Shown here in pieces: positions 27,446 to 37,051 of a stretch of DNA of 64,000 nucleotides. Location of the stretch: the NCBI RefSeq assembly GCF_000241325.1, contig NZ_BAEI01000084.1, forward strand, positions 1 to 64,000, read 5' to 3'. Origin of the DNA: Gordonia polyisoprenivorans NBRC 16320 = JCM 10675 (GTDB taxonomy: Bacteria; Actinomycetota; Actinomycetes; Mycobacteriales; Mycobacteriaceae). Position 1 is the first letter of the stretch, and each line of letters starts with the position of its first letter. Below the pieces are notes generated by a model. It ran no database searches and had not been told where the DNA came from. It saw only the letters and a program-made list of their open reading frames with translations. Position numbers and translations under genes: made by a program.

Positions 27446-27469
27446 GATGCGCGTCACCCTGGGGGTAGA
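27446..27469 (-). promoter_or_regulatory. Candidate operator C upstream of P450 copy 2
   Basis: GTGATGCGCGTCACC (27446-27460) followed by a G-run and TA. Read on the minus strand it is a TACCCCC box, then GGGTGACGCGCATCAC, matching operators E and B in both sequence and orientation towards the gene, 59 bases before the P450 ATG. Confidence 0.65.
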
Positions 27470-27528
27470 ACGCGCGGGGCCATCAGAGGTATATGACAGC
27501 GCTTATGAATGCCGCTGTATATCCCAAC

Positions 27529-27542
27529 GGTGATGAATCACC
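27529..27542. promoter_or_regulatory. Palindrome GGTGAT-GA-ATCACC
   Basis: Perfect 6-base arms with a 2-base centre, in the P450/ferredoxin control region. It shares the GGTGAT...ATCACC ends with operator E but has a shorter centre, so it may be a variant site of the same regulator. Confidence 0.45.
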
Positions 27543-27559
27543 CCGATGAGGCCGGGTTG

Positions 27560-27580
27560 TACCCCGTTTTGGGGATGACG
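27560..27580 (+). promoter_or_regulatory. Candidate operator upstream of the ferredoxin gene
   Basis: TACCCC, five bases, then GGGGATGACG, about 112 bases before the ferredoxin ATG. It matches the C-box/G-box half of operators A and B but lacks the GCGTCAC end. Confidence 0.45.
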
Positions 27581-27691
27581 AATGAGCATCGAGGTCCGCA
27601 CAATCGTCTACACGCGCGGCTTCGGTTGTGCACGAACCCATTCCCGTGAGGTGTCAACACTGGTATCTCACCCCGATGCGAGGAGTCAGCC

Positions 27692-28009
27692 ATGGCCCAG
27701 GTCGTCTACCACCTGCCCGACGGCACCGTCAGCACGGTCGACGTTCCACCCGGACAAAGCGTGATGGACGGGTCGGTACGCAACAACTTGCCCGGGATCG
27801 TCGCCGAATGCGGCGGGAGTTGTTCGTGCGCAACATGTCACGTGCTGCTGCCCGACGGTAGCGCGGGGCTGTTCCCAGAGCCCAGCGACGAGGAGGCCGA
27901 GCTGGTCGAGTTCCTCGACGGCGCGCAGCCCAACTCTCGCCTCTCGTGCCAGTTGATCATTGAAGACCAGGACGAGGTCCACGTGGAGGTTGTGGATTCG
28001 AGCGTGTGA
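27692..28009 (+). CDS. [2Fe-2S] ferredoxin (terpredoxin/adrenodoxin type)
   Basis: 105 residues. The cluster ligands are Cys40, Cys46, Cys49 and Cys86 in the C-x5-C-x2-C...C pattern of P450 ferredoxins (CGGSCSCATC). It carries electrons from the FAD reductases to the P450s. GAGGAG lies about 8 bases before the ATG. It is the only such ferredoxin in the window and so may serve both CYP108-like P450s and both reductases. It ends 2 bases before the convergent LuxR gene. Confidence 0.95.
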   Translation: MAQVVYHLPDGTVSTVDVPPGQSVMDGSVRNNLPGIVAECGGSCSCATCHVLLPDGSAGLFPEPSDEEAELVEFLDGAQPNSRLSCQLIIEDQDEVHVEVVDSSV

Positions 28010-28011
28010 GC

Positions 28012-28773
28012 TCAGTCGCCGGCGTTGTCGGCGAACATCGCTATCAGCTGGGAACGATTGGCCGCATTCATCTTTCGGAGAATCCGCTTGACATGGGTCT
28101 TGACGGTTTCGATCGACAGAGTCAGCTGGTCGGCGATCTCGGCATTGGACGCACCGGATGCCACGATCTCGAAGATCTCGCGTTCGCGCGCGGTGAGTGC
28201 CTCGGTGTCCGGTGGGGAACCGACCGTCGTGGCGTCGGCCGGAAAGGTGCGTTCGAGGGAACTGGTCCCGAGTGTGAGAAGTCTTTCGCCGAGCGCGCGG
28301 ATGTGCTCTGCGTGCCGGGTGAGTGCACGTTCGGCCGACATGCGTTCGAGAACGGCCGAGGCGATCTCGACGAGAAGTGCGAGTGGCTCGCGTGATGCCG
28401 AATTCTCCAGTCCGGTGATGACGAGCGCCAGTGCTGGATCGTTACGCCGGATGGCCAAGGCGACAACGCGGTTCGCGGACGGGGTCTGTGGTATCTCCAC
28501 CGACGCCGGGTTCTCGCCTGCCAAGGCGGCGGTTACGGCTCTCAGGCTCAGTGAGTCGGATACGGGTACCCCGGCGTGTGGTGAATCCGACGATTCCCCG
28601 CGGACACAGCTCGCGACGACCTGCGGGGGATCGCTGTCAATTTCGACGACCCACGCCTGCTGTGCGGTTGCCGACATGCTCAGTGCATGCCGCGTGAGTT
28701 CCTGTGCCACAGCGACCGTCGTGGACGCTGTGGTGAACGCACCGATCGCTGCGTCGAGTTTCTTGCCGCTCAC
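28012..28773 (-). CDS. LuxR-family transcriptional regulator 3
   Basis: 253 residues, shorter than the other three. C-terminal LuxR helix-turn-helix (LTAREREIFEIVASGASNAE, then IETVKTHVKRILRKM). The N-terminal part is probably a small, divergent GAF-like sensor but no clear motif is seen. Downstream of regulator 4 with a 9-base gap, so one unit. It probably controls cassette 2 or both cassettes. Confidence 0.85.
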   Translation of the reverse strand: MSGKKLDAAIGAFTTASTTVAVAQELTRHALSMSATAQQAWVVEIDSDPPQVVASCVRGESSDSPHAGVPVSDSLSLRAVTAALAGENPASVEIPQTPSANRVVALAIRRNDPALALVITGLENSASREPLALLVEIASAVLERMSAERALTRHAEHIRALGERLLTLGTSSLERTFPADATTVGSPPDTEALTAREREIFEIVASGASNAEIADQLTLSIETVKTHVKRILRKMNAANRSQLIAMFADNAGD

Positions 28774-28782
28774 GTCCGGTGA

Positions 28783-29649
28783 TCACACAGCGCAAGCGGC
28801 GCGGGCAGGACGCCGGCTGTGAGCGTACGCGGCGGCCTCGGCGCGGGTGCGCACGCCGAGTTTGCGAAAAAGGTGTCGCACATGGGTTTTGACGGTTCCC
28901 TCGGAGATGAACAACTGCTCCCCGATGATGCGATTGGACGCACCGGACGCGAGGAGACCGAGCACCGCCTCCTCACGCTCGGTCAGCCGGTGCGTGGCTG
29001 TGTCGAACCCGGGTGCGTCATGGATGCCGGTGAACGGTGAAAAATGGTCTCGGGCATCGGCTGTGGACGATGAGCTCGATGAGAGATCAAGGGCCGCAGC
29101 GAATGCCCTCCGCTGATCGAGGAGCCGCCGACGCGCATCGAGGGTCGCATAGGTGAGTCCGCAGAGATGCGCTCCCTGGAACAGCAACTCCAGGTCGTCG
29201 TCGGTGATCTGTTGCGTATGGCGGTCCACGTGGAGGATCGCCACGGTGCGTCCGCCGGCGAGTATCGGTGCAGCGGCGTAGGCGCTCGGACGGGAAAGGT
29301 CGATGAGTGGTCGATACGCCTGACGGTAGCTCTCTTTGCCGAGGACGTAGGGTCGGCGGTACCGCACCAGGTCCGCTTCACGCGGGGCCCGAAGCAGCGG
29401 TACCGCCGATCCGTCGACGGCGTCGATGAGCGCGTCGAATCGATCGTCGAGATCGGGTGAGATGTACACCGATTCCGGACGCCACGAGGTGCCGTCCACC
29501 CAGGAGAACATGGCCTTGGTGAAGCCGAGGTCGACACAGGCTCCCGAGGTTGCGGTCGACGCGAATTCCTCGGGCGACGACTCCCGGAGCTTGTGAAGGA
29601 ACGAGCGGAGCCCTTCGGTCCGGGATGCGCTCACCTGCGAATTCGCCAT
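28783..29649 (-). CDS. GAF-domain LuxR-family transcriptional regulator 4
   Basis: About 288 residues. GAF-like segment YAAAPILAGGRTVAILHVDR near residue 140 and a LuxR helix-turn-helix at the end (LTEREEAVLGLLASGASNRI, then EGTVKTHVRHLFRKLG). The GAF segment is close to that of regulator 2 at 3056. The ATG at 29649 (GTGAGG ahead) is preferred to one at 29685. First gene of a pair with regulator 3. A run of serines links the two domains. Confidence 0.85.
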   Translation of the reverse strand: MANSQVSASRTEGLRSFLHKLRESSPEEFASTATSGACVDLGFTKAMFSWVDGTSWRPESVYISPDLDDRFDALIDAVDGSAVPLLRAPREADLVRYRRPYVLGKESYRQAYRPLIDLSRPSAYAAAPILAGGRTVAILHVDRHTQQITDDDLELLFQGAHLCGLTYATLDARRRLLDQRRAFAAALDLSSSSSSTADARDHFSPFTGIHDAPGFDTATHRLTEREEAVLGLLASGASNRIIGEQLFISEGTVKTHVRHLFRKLGVRTRAEAAAYAHSRRPARAACAV

Positions 29650-29722
29650 CGATGCCTCACTCGTGTCCGATGTGATCCGGCACACACTCTACTCCGTGGT
29701 GTTACGTCGACCGATCCCGCGC

Positions 29723-31177
<1,455 letters not shown>

Positions 31178-31271
31178 GATGCTCCTGTCTGGCGTGTATC
31201 GCCGCCGTTGCCGCAGTGTGAACGGCATCACTGAAATGATGGGTCGACTCTACAAGTTTTTCAATGGTTAC

Positions 31272-31286
31272 TTTGGTCATACCAAA
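31272..31286. promoter_or_regulatory. FadR-type operator (TTTGGT-CAT-ACCAAA)
   Basis: Perfect 15-base inverted repeat between aldehyde dehydrogenase copy 2 and the ligase, about 95 bases from the first and 145 from the second start. It matches the 48219-48239 site next to the GntR regulator gene. Confidence 0.75.
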
Positions 31287-31308
31287 AAAGTCACCCAGTC
31301 GGAGGGGG

Positions 31309-31335
31309 CGCATCATCCGATGGGGTGACGTCGCG
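31309..31335 (+). promoter_or_regulatory. Candidate operator D upstream of the ring-acid ligase
   Basis: CATCC-GAT-GGGGTGACGTCGCG resembles operator B (C-box, 3-4 bases, GGGGTGAYG) but with a degenerate right end, about 97 bases before the ligase ATG. If real it links the CoA operon to the oxidation regulon. Confidence 0.45.
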
Positions 31336-31373
31336 GACCGCGGGTACGGATCCTGCGGTTTCCCTTGCTTTTG

Positions 31374-31384
31374 CGGTCAGACCA
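31374..31384 (+). promoter_or_regulatory. Second FadR-type site before the ligase (CGGT-CAG-ACCA)
   Basis: One mismatch to the TGGTnnnACCA core, centred about 53 bases before the ligase ATG, where it would cover the core promoter. Together with the site at 31272 it makes a two-site control region. Confidence 0.5.
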
Positions 31385-31431
31385 TTTTAATCTTTGGACA
31401 AACGAAGGTCGCGTGAGCATGGAGGCTGACA

Positions 31432-33126
31432 ATGGCGAGTGGGCGAAACCTTGGTCGTTACACCCAAGAACAGATTGACGACTACTACGCAACCGGGCAG
31501 TGGTCCGATCAGAACTTCACCGAGCTGCTGCGCGAACGAGCCGTGTCCCACGCAAGCAAGGTCTTCATCACCGACGGCGACAACGCTCTCACGTTCACCG
31601 AGTTGTACGACGCCACGCAGAGTCTCGCGCTGGGTCTGCATCGAAAGGGGTTGCGACAGGGCGATCGGGTCGCTGTCCAACTGCCGAACTGGGCCGCCTT
31701 CGTGGTTGCTGCCGGTGCGCTGGCGCGGATCGGGGCCGTCATGGTGCCCATCATGCCGATCTACCGCAAAGACGAAGTGTCTCATGTGGTTTCCGATGCC
31801 GAGATCAAGCTGGCGATCGCGCCTGCCCAATTCAGGGGCTTTGACTACGTGTCGATGTTCGACGAGATCCGACGTGACTCGGCGACGTTGCAGACGATCG
31901 TCGCCGTACGAGCGGCGCAGGATTCCCGTGCCGACCTCGCCGCGCGTGAGATCGAGATCTTCGAGGATTTCCTGGTCGGGGGCATCGACAACGACGCGAT
32001 CGACGCCGAACTCGACGTGCGCGTGCATCCCGACGACCCGTTCGTCATCGTCTACACGTCCGGGACGACGTCGCGCCCGAAGGGTTGTCTGCACACCTTC
32101 AACACCTACGCGTCAGGCGCCCGTGCTCTGACGGTCGCGTTCGGCCACACCGAGAACGACGTGCAGTTCGGTCCATCGCCGATCACGCACACCACAGGTC
32201 TGGTGACCAGCGTGCTGATTCCGCTGCTTGCCGGGGCGGCCACGCACGTGATGCCCGAATGGAGTCCGGCCGCCGGACTCGCCGACATCGAAAAGTATGG
32301 CTGCACCGCCGCGGTCACCGCCACGACCTTCCTTCAGACGCTGATCGCGGCAGCGGAGGACGATCCGCACGCAGATCTGTCGTCGTTGCGGGTCTGGACC
32401 TGCGCCGGTTCGCCCATCCCGTCCGCGGTGGTGGAGAACGCGAAGGCCAAGTTGCCCACCGCTGCGATCCTGTCGCTGTACGGTCGCAGCGAGAATCTCA
32501 CCACGACGACTTGTGCCATCACCGACTCGCCGGAACGCGCCATCACCTCGGACGGCTCGGCTCTGCCGGGCGCCGAGGTGAAAGTCGTCGGACCCGACGG
32601 ACTCGAGGTACCCCGCGGCACAGAGGGCGACGTGGCCTATCGCGGTCCGTCCCACATGATCGAGTACCTCAACCGCCCGCAGGATACCGAGGATCTCTAT
32701 ACGCCGGACGGCTTTTCGCGATCGGGTGACCTCGGCGTGATGGATCCCGACGGATTCGTGCGCGTCACCGGACGCACCAAGGACATCGTCATCCGCGGTG
32801 GGATGAACATCAGCGTGCGCGAGATCGAGGACAAGCTTGCCAACCATCCCGACCTCCTGGCGTTGGCCGTGGTCGGCATGCCCGACGAGAAGCTGGGGGA
32901 AAAGGTGTGCTGCTACGTCGTCGTCAAGGAGGGTCACACCGCACCGACCGTCGAGGCGTTGCGTACCTACCTGACGGATCGTGGAGTGGCGATCCAGAAG
33001 ACCCCGGAGCGAGTGATAGCGATCGACGAACTGCCGATGACCGCCACCGGAAAGATCCAGAAGCACGTTCTGCGCAAACAGGTGGCCGAGGAATTGAACC
33101 AGCCTGCCGCCGCCGGGGCCCGCTGA
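31432..33126 (+). CDS. Acyl-CoA ligase, cyclohexanecarboxylate-CoA ligase (AliA)-like
   Basis: 564 residues of the ANL adenylating superfamily. P-loop VYTSGTTSRPKG near residue 208, LYGRSENLTTTT, and RSGDLGVMDPDGFVRVTGRT followed by KDIVIRGGMN; the catalytic lysine is in MTATGKIQKHVLRK. By recollection it resembles ligases for alicyclic acids. It probably activates the terpenoid ring acid and so begins the CoA part of the pathway. It heads a unit with the thioesterase and MDR genes. Two FadR-type sites lie in its promoter region. Confidence 0.85.
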   Translation: MASGRNLGRYTQEQIDDYYATGQWSDQNFTELLRERAVSHASKVFITDGDNALTFTELYDATQSLALGLHRKGLRQGDRVAVQLPNWAAFVVAAGALARIGAVMVPIMPIYRKDEVSHVVSDAEIKLAIAPAQFRGFDYVSMFDEIRRDSATLQTIVAVRAAQDSRADLAAREIEIFEDFLVGGIDNDAIDAELDVRVHPDDPFVIVYTSGTTSRPKGCLHTFNTYASGARALTVAFGHTENDVQFGPSPITHTTGLVTSVLIPLLAGAATHVMPEWSPAAGLADIEKYGCTAAVTATTFLQTLIAAAEDDPHADLSSLRVWTCAGSPIPSAVVENAKAKLPTAAILSLYGRSENLTTTTCAITDSPERAITSDGSALPGAEVKVVGPDGLEVPRGTEGDVAYRGPSHMIEYLNRPQDTEDLYTPDGFSRSGDLGVMDPDGFVRVTGRTKDIVIRGGMNISVREIEDKLANHPDLLALAVVGMPDEKLGEKVCCYVVVKEGHTAPTVEALRTYLTDRGVAIQKTPERVIAIDELPMTATGKIQKHVLRKQVAEELNQPAAAGAR

Positions 33127-33127
33127 G

Positions 33128-33928
33128 TTGGCGGTGACGCAGTCTCCCCCTGACTTCGTCGTCTCGGGGGCCGAGGCGCTGTTGCAGGTCAGCGCCGTGA
33201 GTTTGTCGGCCCAACGAGCCGAATTGATGGTTCCCGCCGGGCAGCGCTTTGCCGATCCGGTCGCCGGAAGTTGTCGCTCGGCGTTGGGTGTACCGCTCGA
33301 CGACGTCACCGGTTACGTCGTCGCGTGTGGTGCACCGTCGGGACGCTGGCCGGTGAGTCTCGGTATCCGAGTGGATTTCTTGGCCGACATTCCGACCGCC
33401 GGCGACCCGCTCTCGGTGACCGGGGAGCTGATCGCGCGCGACGACACGAGCGGAACCACCCATGGCAGCGTTGTCGACAGCGATGGCAACGTCCTCGCAT
33501 TGGTGACCCAGCGTTCCCATCTGGTCGGCGTGGACGCGACTCCCACCACACCCGATATCTCGTTCGATGTCCCCGCCGCCGATGTGCCGATCCGTGCGGC
33601 TCTGGGATTTCGGGATCTCGCGCCCGGCGTCGTCGAGATGCCACCCAACCAGTTGGCCGTCAACGGGATGGGTAACCTGCACGGCGGTGTGTTGATCATC
33701 GGATCGGAGCTCGCCGCGATGTCGGCGGTCGAGGCCGCCGGAGACTTCCGCACCACCAGTATCGACATCGCCTACGTGCGACCCGGTAACGGTCGGGAGG
33801 CCACGACGTTCGGTGCCGAGGTGCGCCACAGCGGACGATCGGTGGCGGTGGTCACGGTGACGGCATCGAACTCATCGGGGAAACCGTGTTCGATTGCCAC
33901 CGTCGTCGTTCAACGGAGGAGTACATGA
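33128..33928 (+). CDS. Double-hotdog acyl-CoA thioesterase
   Basis: 266 residues with two hotdog-like halves; the second has the PaaI-type motif GNLHGGVLIIGSELAAM near residue 180. It should hydrolyse acyl-CoA esters, perhaps to release CoA from dead-end intermediates. The frame opens with TTG at 33128 one base after the ligase stop; a GTG at 33134 is an alternative start, and the sequence does not decide. It overlaps the following gene by 4 bases. Confidence 0.78.
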   Translation: MAVTQSPPDFVVSGAEALLQVSAVSLSAQRAELMVPAGQRFADPVAGSCRSALGVPLDDVTGYVVACGAPSGRWPVSLGIRVDFLADIPTAGDPLSVTGELIARDDTSGTTHGSVVDSDGNVLALVTQRSHLVGVDATPTTPDISFDVPAADVPIRAALGFRDLAPGVVEMPPNQLAVNGMGNLHGGVLIIGSELAAMSAVEAAGDFRTTSIDIAYVRPGNGREATTFGAEVRHSGRSVAVVTVTASNSSGKPCSIATVVVQRRST

Positions 33929-34902
33929 AGGCCATCGTGATGTCACAGTTCGGTGAGCCGGGCCAGCTGGTCGCCACCGAGATCGCCGAACCGGTCAGCC
34001 GCGACGGGTGGGTCGTGGTGAAACTTGCTGCCAGCGCCCTGAATTGGCACGACGTCCTGGTGCGGCGCGGACAGTATCGCTCTCCGCTTCCGCACACCCC
34101 AGGCGCCGACGGTGCCGGAATACGCACGGACACCGGTGCCGAGGTGGTCATCCTGCCGTCGCTGTTCTGGGGCGATCGCGCCGCGGCGCCGGGCAACGAC
34201 TTCGAGATCCTCGGCGACACCACCCCGGGTACCTACGCGGAGTATGTGAGCGTCCCCGAGGAATGCCTGGCGCCCAGACCACCCGGCTACTCATGGGAAC
34301 AGGCCGCAGCCCTCGGATTGGTCGGCGTCACCACCTACCGGGCGCTGTTCACCCGCGCCGCTCTGATGGCGGGGGAGTCGCTGCTGATCATCGGAGCGGG
34401 TGGTGGCGTGTCTACCATGGCGCAGTCCTTGTCTTCTGCTGCTGGGGCGAGCACATATGTGACAGCGTCCTCGACGGCGAAACTCGAACGCGCGCAAGCC
34501 GGTGGTGCCCGCGGCGGTGTGCTGCACACCGACGACAACTGGCCGCAGCTGGCCAAGCGTGAGTCACCCGGTGGCGAGGGATTCGATGTGATCCTCGATC
34601 CGGTCGGGCTCTGGGAGAAATCGCTCGGCGCGTTGCGCCCGGGTGGGCGGTTGGTGGTCCTCGGCGCGAATGTGGCCGAGCAGGCCACGCTTTCGGTGCG
34701 GCCCTACTTCTTCGGACAGTACAGCCTGCTCGGAACGACGATGGGCAGCCCGCAGGACTTCCACGGATTGCTCGACCTCGTGGCGGGCGGAAATGTTGAG
34801 GCGCCGCCGATCTCGCACACCTTACCGCTCGCCGACGCCGCCGAGGCGCATCGACTGATCGAGGCCGGTGGCGAGTTCGGCAAGGTCGTGTTGATGCCGT
34901 AG
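33925..34902 (+). CDS. MDR-family quinone oxidoreductase/enoyl reductase-like protein
   Basis: 325 residues of the medium-chain dehydrogenase family without the zinc-binding cysteines, so of the NADPH:quinone oxidoreductase/enoyl reductase type. Coenzyme loop IIGAGGGVSTMAQSLSSAAG near residue 157. It may reduce or isomerise an enoyl or enone intermediate, perhaps a ring double bond. ATG at 33925 overlaps the thioesterase stop (ATGA) and has GGAGGA ahead. It converges closely (5 bases) on the MaoC gene at 34908. Confidence 0.8.
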   Translation: MKAIVMSQFGEPGQLVATEIAEPVSRDGWVVVKLAASALNWHDVLVRRGQYRSPLPHTPGADGAGIRTDTGAEVVILPSLFWGDRAAAPGNDFEILGDTTPGTYAEYVSVPEECLAPRPPGYSWEQAAALGLVGVTTYRALFTRAALMAGESLLIIGAGGGVSTMAQSLSSAAGASTYVTASSTAKLERAQAGGARGGVLHTDDNWPQLAKRESPGGEGFDVILDPVGLWEKSLGALRPGGRLVVLGANVAEQATLSVRPYFFGQYSLLGTTMGSPQDFHGLLDLVAGGNVEAPPISHTLPLADAAEAHRLIEAGGEFGKVVLMP

Positions 34903-34907
34903 GCCGG

Positions 34908-35312
34908 CTAGCCCGATATCCGAACCCGAGCGGTACCGGAGATCACGACCCGATCGCCGACCGTCGCCTGGACTGTCACCTCGGCGGTGTCGTCGTCGGT
35001 CGAGGCCACGGTGCCGCCGAGTTCCAGCGTCTCGCCGATGGCCAGTGGTGAGGCGAAACGCACCGAATACGACACGAGATTCTCGACGCCGACGAGGTCG
35101 GCGATCCACGCGGCGAGCATGCCGGCCTGCATCTGACCCATCGCGATCACGCCCGGTAATCCCGCAGCGCGCGCATAGTCCGGGTCATGATGCAGCGGAT
35201 TGAAATCGCCACCGGCACCGGCGAACCGGACGATGTCGGTCTGCGTGATCGGTCCGATCGTGCGTGTCTCGAGTTGTTGTCCGGCGTCGAGCGCCACCTG
35301 TGCGCGGGTCAT
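34908..35312 (-). CDS. MaoC-like (R)-hydratase, HadB-like subunit
   Basis: 134 residues, single hotdog. The hydratase motif DFNPLHHDPDYARAAG near residue 36 has the catalytic Asp and His. It most likely pairs with the 35309 protein to form a heterodimeric enoyl-CoA hydratase, as HadAB or the steroid-pathway ChsH1-ChsH2 do. The 4-base overlap (ATGA) with that gene supports the pairing. Role in ring or side-chain hydration is inference. Confidence 0.85.
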   Translation of the reverse strand: MTRAQVALDAGQQLETRTIGPITQTDIVRFAGAGGDFNPLHHDPDYARAAGLPGVIAMGQMQAGMLAAWIADLVGVENLVSYSVRFASPLAIGETLELGGTVASTDDDTAEVTVQATVGDRVVISGTARVRISG

Positions 35313-35773
35313 CGTGCGCTCCTCTCGATCAGAACCTCGCGTTGGGTGATCACGGTGTCACCGTGCTGATCGACCCACTCGGTCTGCAGCGTCACCAGAC
35401 GCATCGCCCCACCACGTTTGCCCTCGCGGGTGGTGTCGTCGACGACCCGCCGGGTACCGGTCACGTGGTCGCCGACCAGCAGTGGACGGTGGTACTCCCA
35501 TTCCACCGAGCCCACCACGATCCGCTCGATGGCCAGGCCGAGGTCGCGGACAAACTGTTGCTGGTTGCGGTGATGGCCCGCGACCACCACATGCGTAGGA
35601 GTCGCGGGGATGGCTGCGAATCCGGTGGCCGTTGCGGCCTCGATGTCGGTGTGGACCGGGTCGGCAGCGTGGGTGGCAACCGCGAATTCTCGTACTTTTC
35701 CGGCCTCGACCCCGAACGACACCTCGTCGAGCACTGTTCCGGTCGGTATCTCGCGCACTGCGTGACCCGGCAT
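35309..35773 (-). CDS. MaoC-like dehydratase, FAS1/HadA-like subunit
   Basis: 154 residues, hotdog fold of the N-terminal MaoC/FAS1-dehydratase type (VREFAVATHAADPVHTD, then VEWEYHRPLLVGDHV). It lacks the full D-x4-H motif, as expected for the non-catalytic half of a heterodimer. Partner of the downstream protein. Divergent from the acyl-CoA dehydrogenase at 35842 with a FadR-type site between. Confidence 0.83.
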   Translation of the reverse strand: MPGHAVREIPTGTVLDEVSFGVEAGKVREFAVATHAADPVHTDIEAATATGFAAIPATPTHVVVAGHHRNQQQFVRDLGLAIERIVVGSVEWEYHRPLLVGDHVTGTRRVVDDTTREGKRGGAMRLVTLQTEWVDQHGDTVITQREVLIERSAR

Positions 35774-35789
35774 TGACTACCTCCTAGTT

Positions 35790-35806
35790 TTTTGGTCTGA
35801 CCTATT
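35790..35806. promoter_or_regulatory. FadR-type operator (TTTTGGT-CTG-ACCTATT)
   Basis: Near-palindromic site in the 68-base gap between divergent MaoC and acyl-CoA dehydrogenase genes; the TTGGTnnnACC core is intact. It could control both directions. Confidence 0.6.
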
Positions 35807-35841
35807 GTAGCGTTGGGCCGTAACGATGTGGAGGTTCTTCG

Positions 35842-37038
35842 ATGGATCTGAGCGATTCGCCCGAGGAGGCGAAGTTCCGTACTCGCGTTCGTGAGTGGTT
35901 GGCAGTCACTGTGCCCACGCTGCCTTGGCCCGAGCCCGCGCGACTGGAGGACAAGCGTGCCTTCTGGTCGGTGTGGCAGCGTGCCCTGTTCGACGCCGGG
36001 TTCGCCGGCCTGTCCTGGCCGACGGAGTTCGGCGGCGCGGGTGCCGACGCCAAGATCAAAGCGATTTTCAACGAGGAGATGGACCGTGCCGGTGCACCGG
36101 AGCGGCTCAACATCATCGGTGAGGACTTCGCCGGACCCACCATCGTCGCCTTCGGTAGCGACGAGCAAAAGCAGCGCTATCTCCAGCCCATCCTGACCGG
36201 TGGCGAGATCTGGTGCCAGCTGTTCTCCGAGCCGGAATCGGGTTCGGATCTCGCGTCGTTGCGGACGAGAGCGACGAAGGTCGACGGTGGGTGGACGATC
36301 ACCGGGCAGAAGATCTGGACCTCTCGCGCGCAGATCGCCGACAACGCGATCCTGTTGGCGCGCACCGGCGGCGGTGACCGGCACAAGGGCATCACCTACT
36401 TCCTGCTGCCGATGGACTCGGCGGGCATCACCGTGCGCCCGCTGGCCCACATGCTCGGCGAGGCCGAGTTCAACGAGGTCTTTCTCGACGACGTCTTCGT
36501 GCCCGATGGCGCCGTTGTCGGAGAGGTTGACGGTGGATGGAAGGTCGCGATGGGCACCCTCGCTTTCGAGCGGGTCGGGATCGCGACCGGCCGCGTCAAC
36601 ACCACCAGGGCCGTCGCCGATCTTGCTGAGCAGGTTCGCGCCACCACCGACGATGACGGTGCGCCGCTGTCGGCGGACCCGACGATCCGGAACAAGGTCG
36701 CCGACCTCTACGGCCGCGCGCTCACCCACTACCTGATCGGGCAGCGCGTCATCACCGGGGCGGCCTCCGGCCAACCCCCCGGCCCGGTGACCTCCATCGG
36801 TAAGCTGTACTTCTGTCCGCTCGTCGAGGACATCGCCGACTTCGGGCTCGAACTCTGCGAGTTCGGTGGCCAGTTCGGCCTCGCTCCCGACAGCGACGAC
36901 GCCGACAGAGCCGACCCCGGTCAACAGCGGTGGCTGCGCCTGGCCTACCAGGCTCGGGGCACGGCCATCGCCGGCGGATCGACCTTCATCCAACGCAACA
37001 TCGCCGCCGAGCGGGTTCTCGGCATGCCCCGAAGCTGA
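35842..37038 (+). CDS. Acyl-CoA dehydrogenase (FadE-like), subunit of a probable heteromer
   Basis: 398 residues. Motifs: FSEPESGSDLASLRT near residue 130, and the C-terminal AIAGGSTFIQRNIAAERVLG. Dehydrogenases of this form often pair with a shorter FadE to make alpha2beta2 enzymes that act on bulky or ring-bearing CoA esters (as in steroid catabolism); the 358-residue partner at 39052 fits. Ribosome site GGAGG lies 9 bases before the ATG. First gene of a long plus-strand unit reaching 47307. Confidence 0.87.
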   Translation: MDLSDSPEEAKFRTRVREWLAVTVPTLPWPEPARLEDKRAFWSVWQRALFDAGFAGLSWPTEFGGAGADAKIKAIFNEEMDRAGAPERLNIIGEDFAGPTIVAFGSDEQKQRYLQPILTGGEIWCQLFSEPESGSDLASLRTRATKVDGGWTITGQKIWTSRAQIADNAILLARTGGGDRHKGITYFLLPMDSAGITVRPLAHMLGEAEFNEVFLDDVFVPDGAVVGEVDGGWKVAMGTLAFERVGIATGRVNTTRAVADLAEQVRATTDDDGAPLSADPTIRNKVADLYGRALTHYLIGQRVITGAASGQPPGPVTSIGKLYFCPLVEDIADFGLELCEFGGQFGLAPDSDDADRADPGQQRWLRLAYQARGTAIAGGSTFIQRNIAAERVLGMPRS

Positions 37039-37051
37039 GAGAGGTGCACTG

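Larger units (their letters stand above)
27388..27691. other. Divergent control region, P450 copy 2 / ferredoxin
   Basis: About 300 bases with no gene. It carries the composite site at 27446-27469, the palindrome GGTGAT-GA-ATCACC at 27529-27542 and TACCCC-GTTTT-GGGGAT at 27560-27576. An imperfect inverted repeat (ATATGACAGCG near 27491 and CGCTGTATAT near 27513) lies between them. The arrangement suggests co-regulation of the P450 unit and the ferredoxin. Confidence 0.6.

Noticed and set aside
32113..33309. 398-residue minus-strand open frame opposite the ring-acid ligase
   Set aside because: It is a shadow of the ligase gene without recognisable domains.
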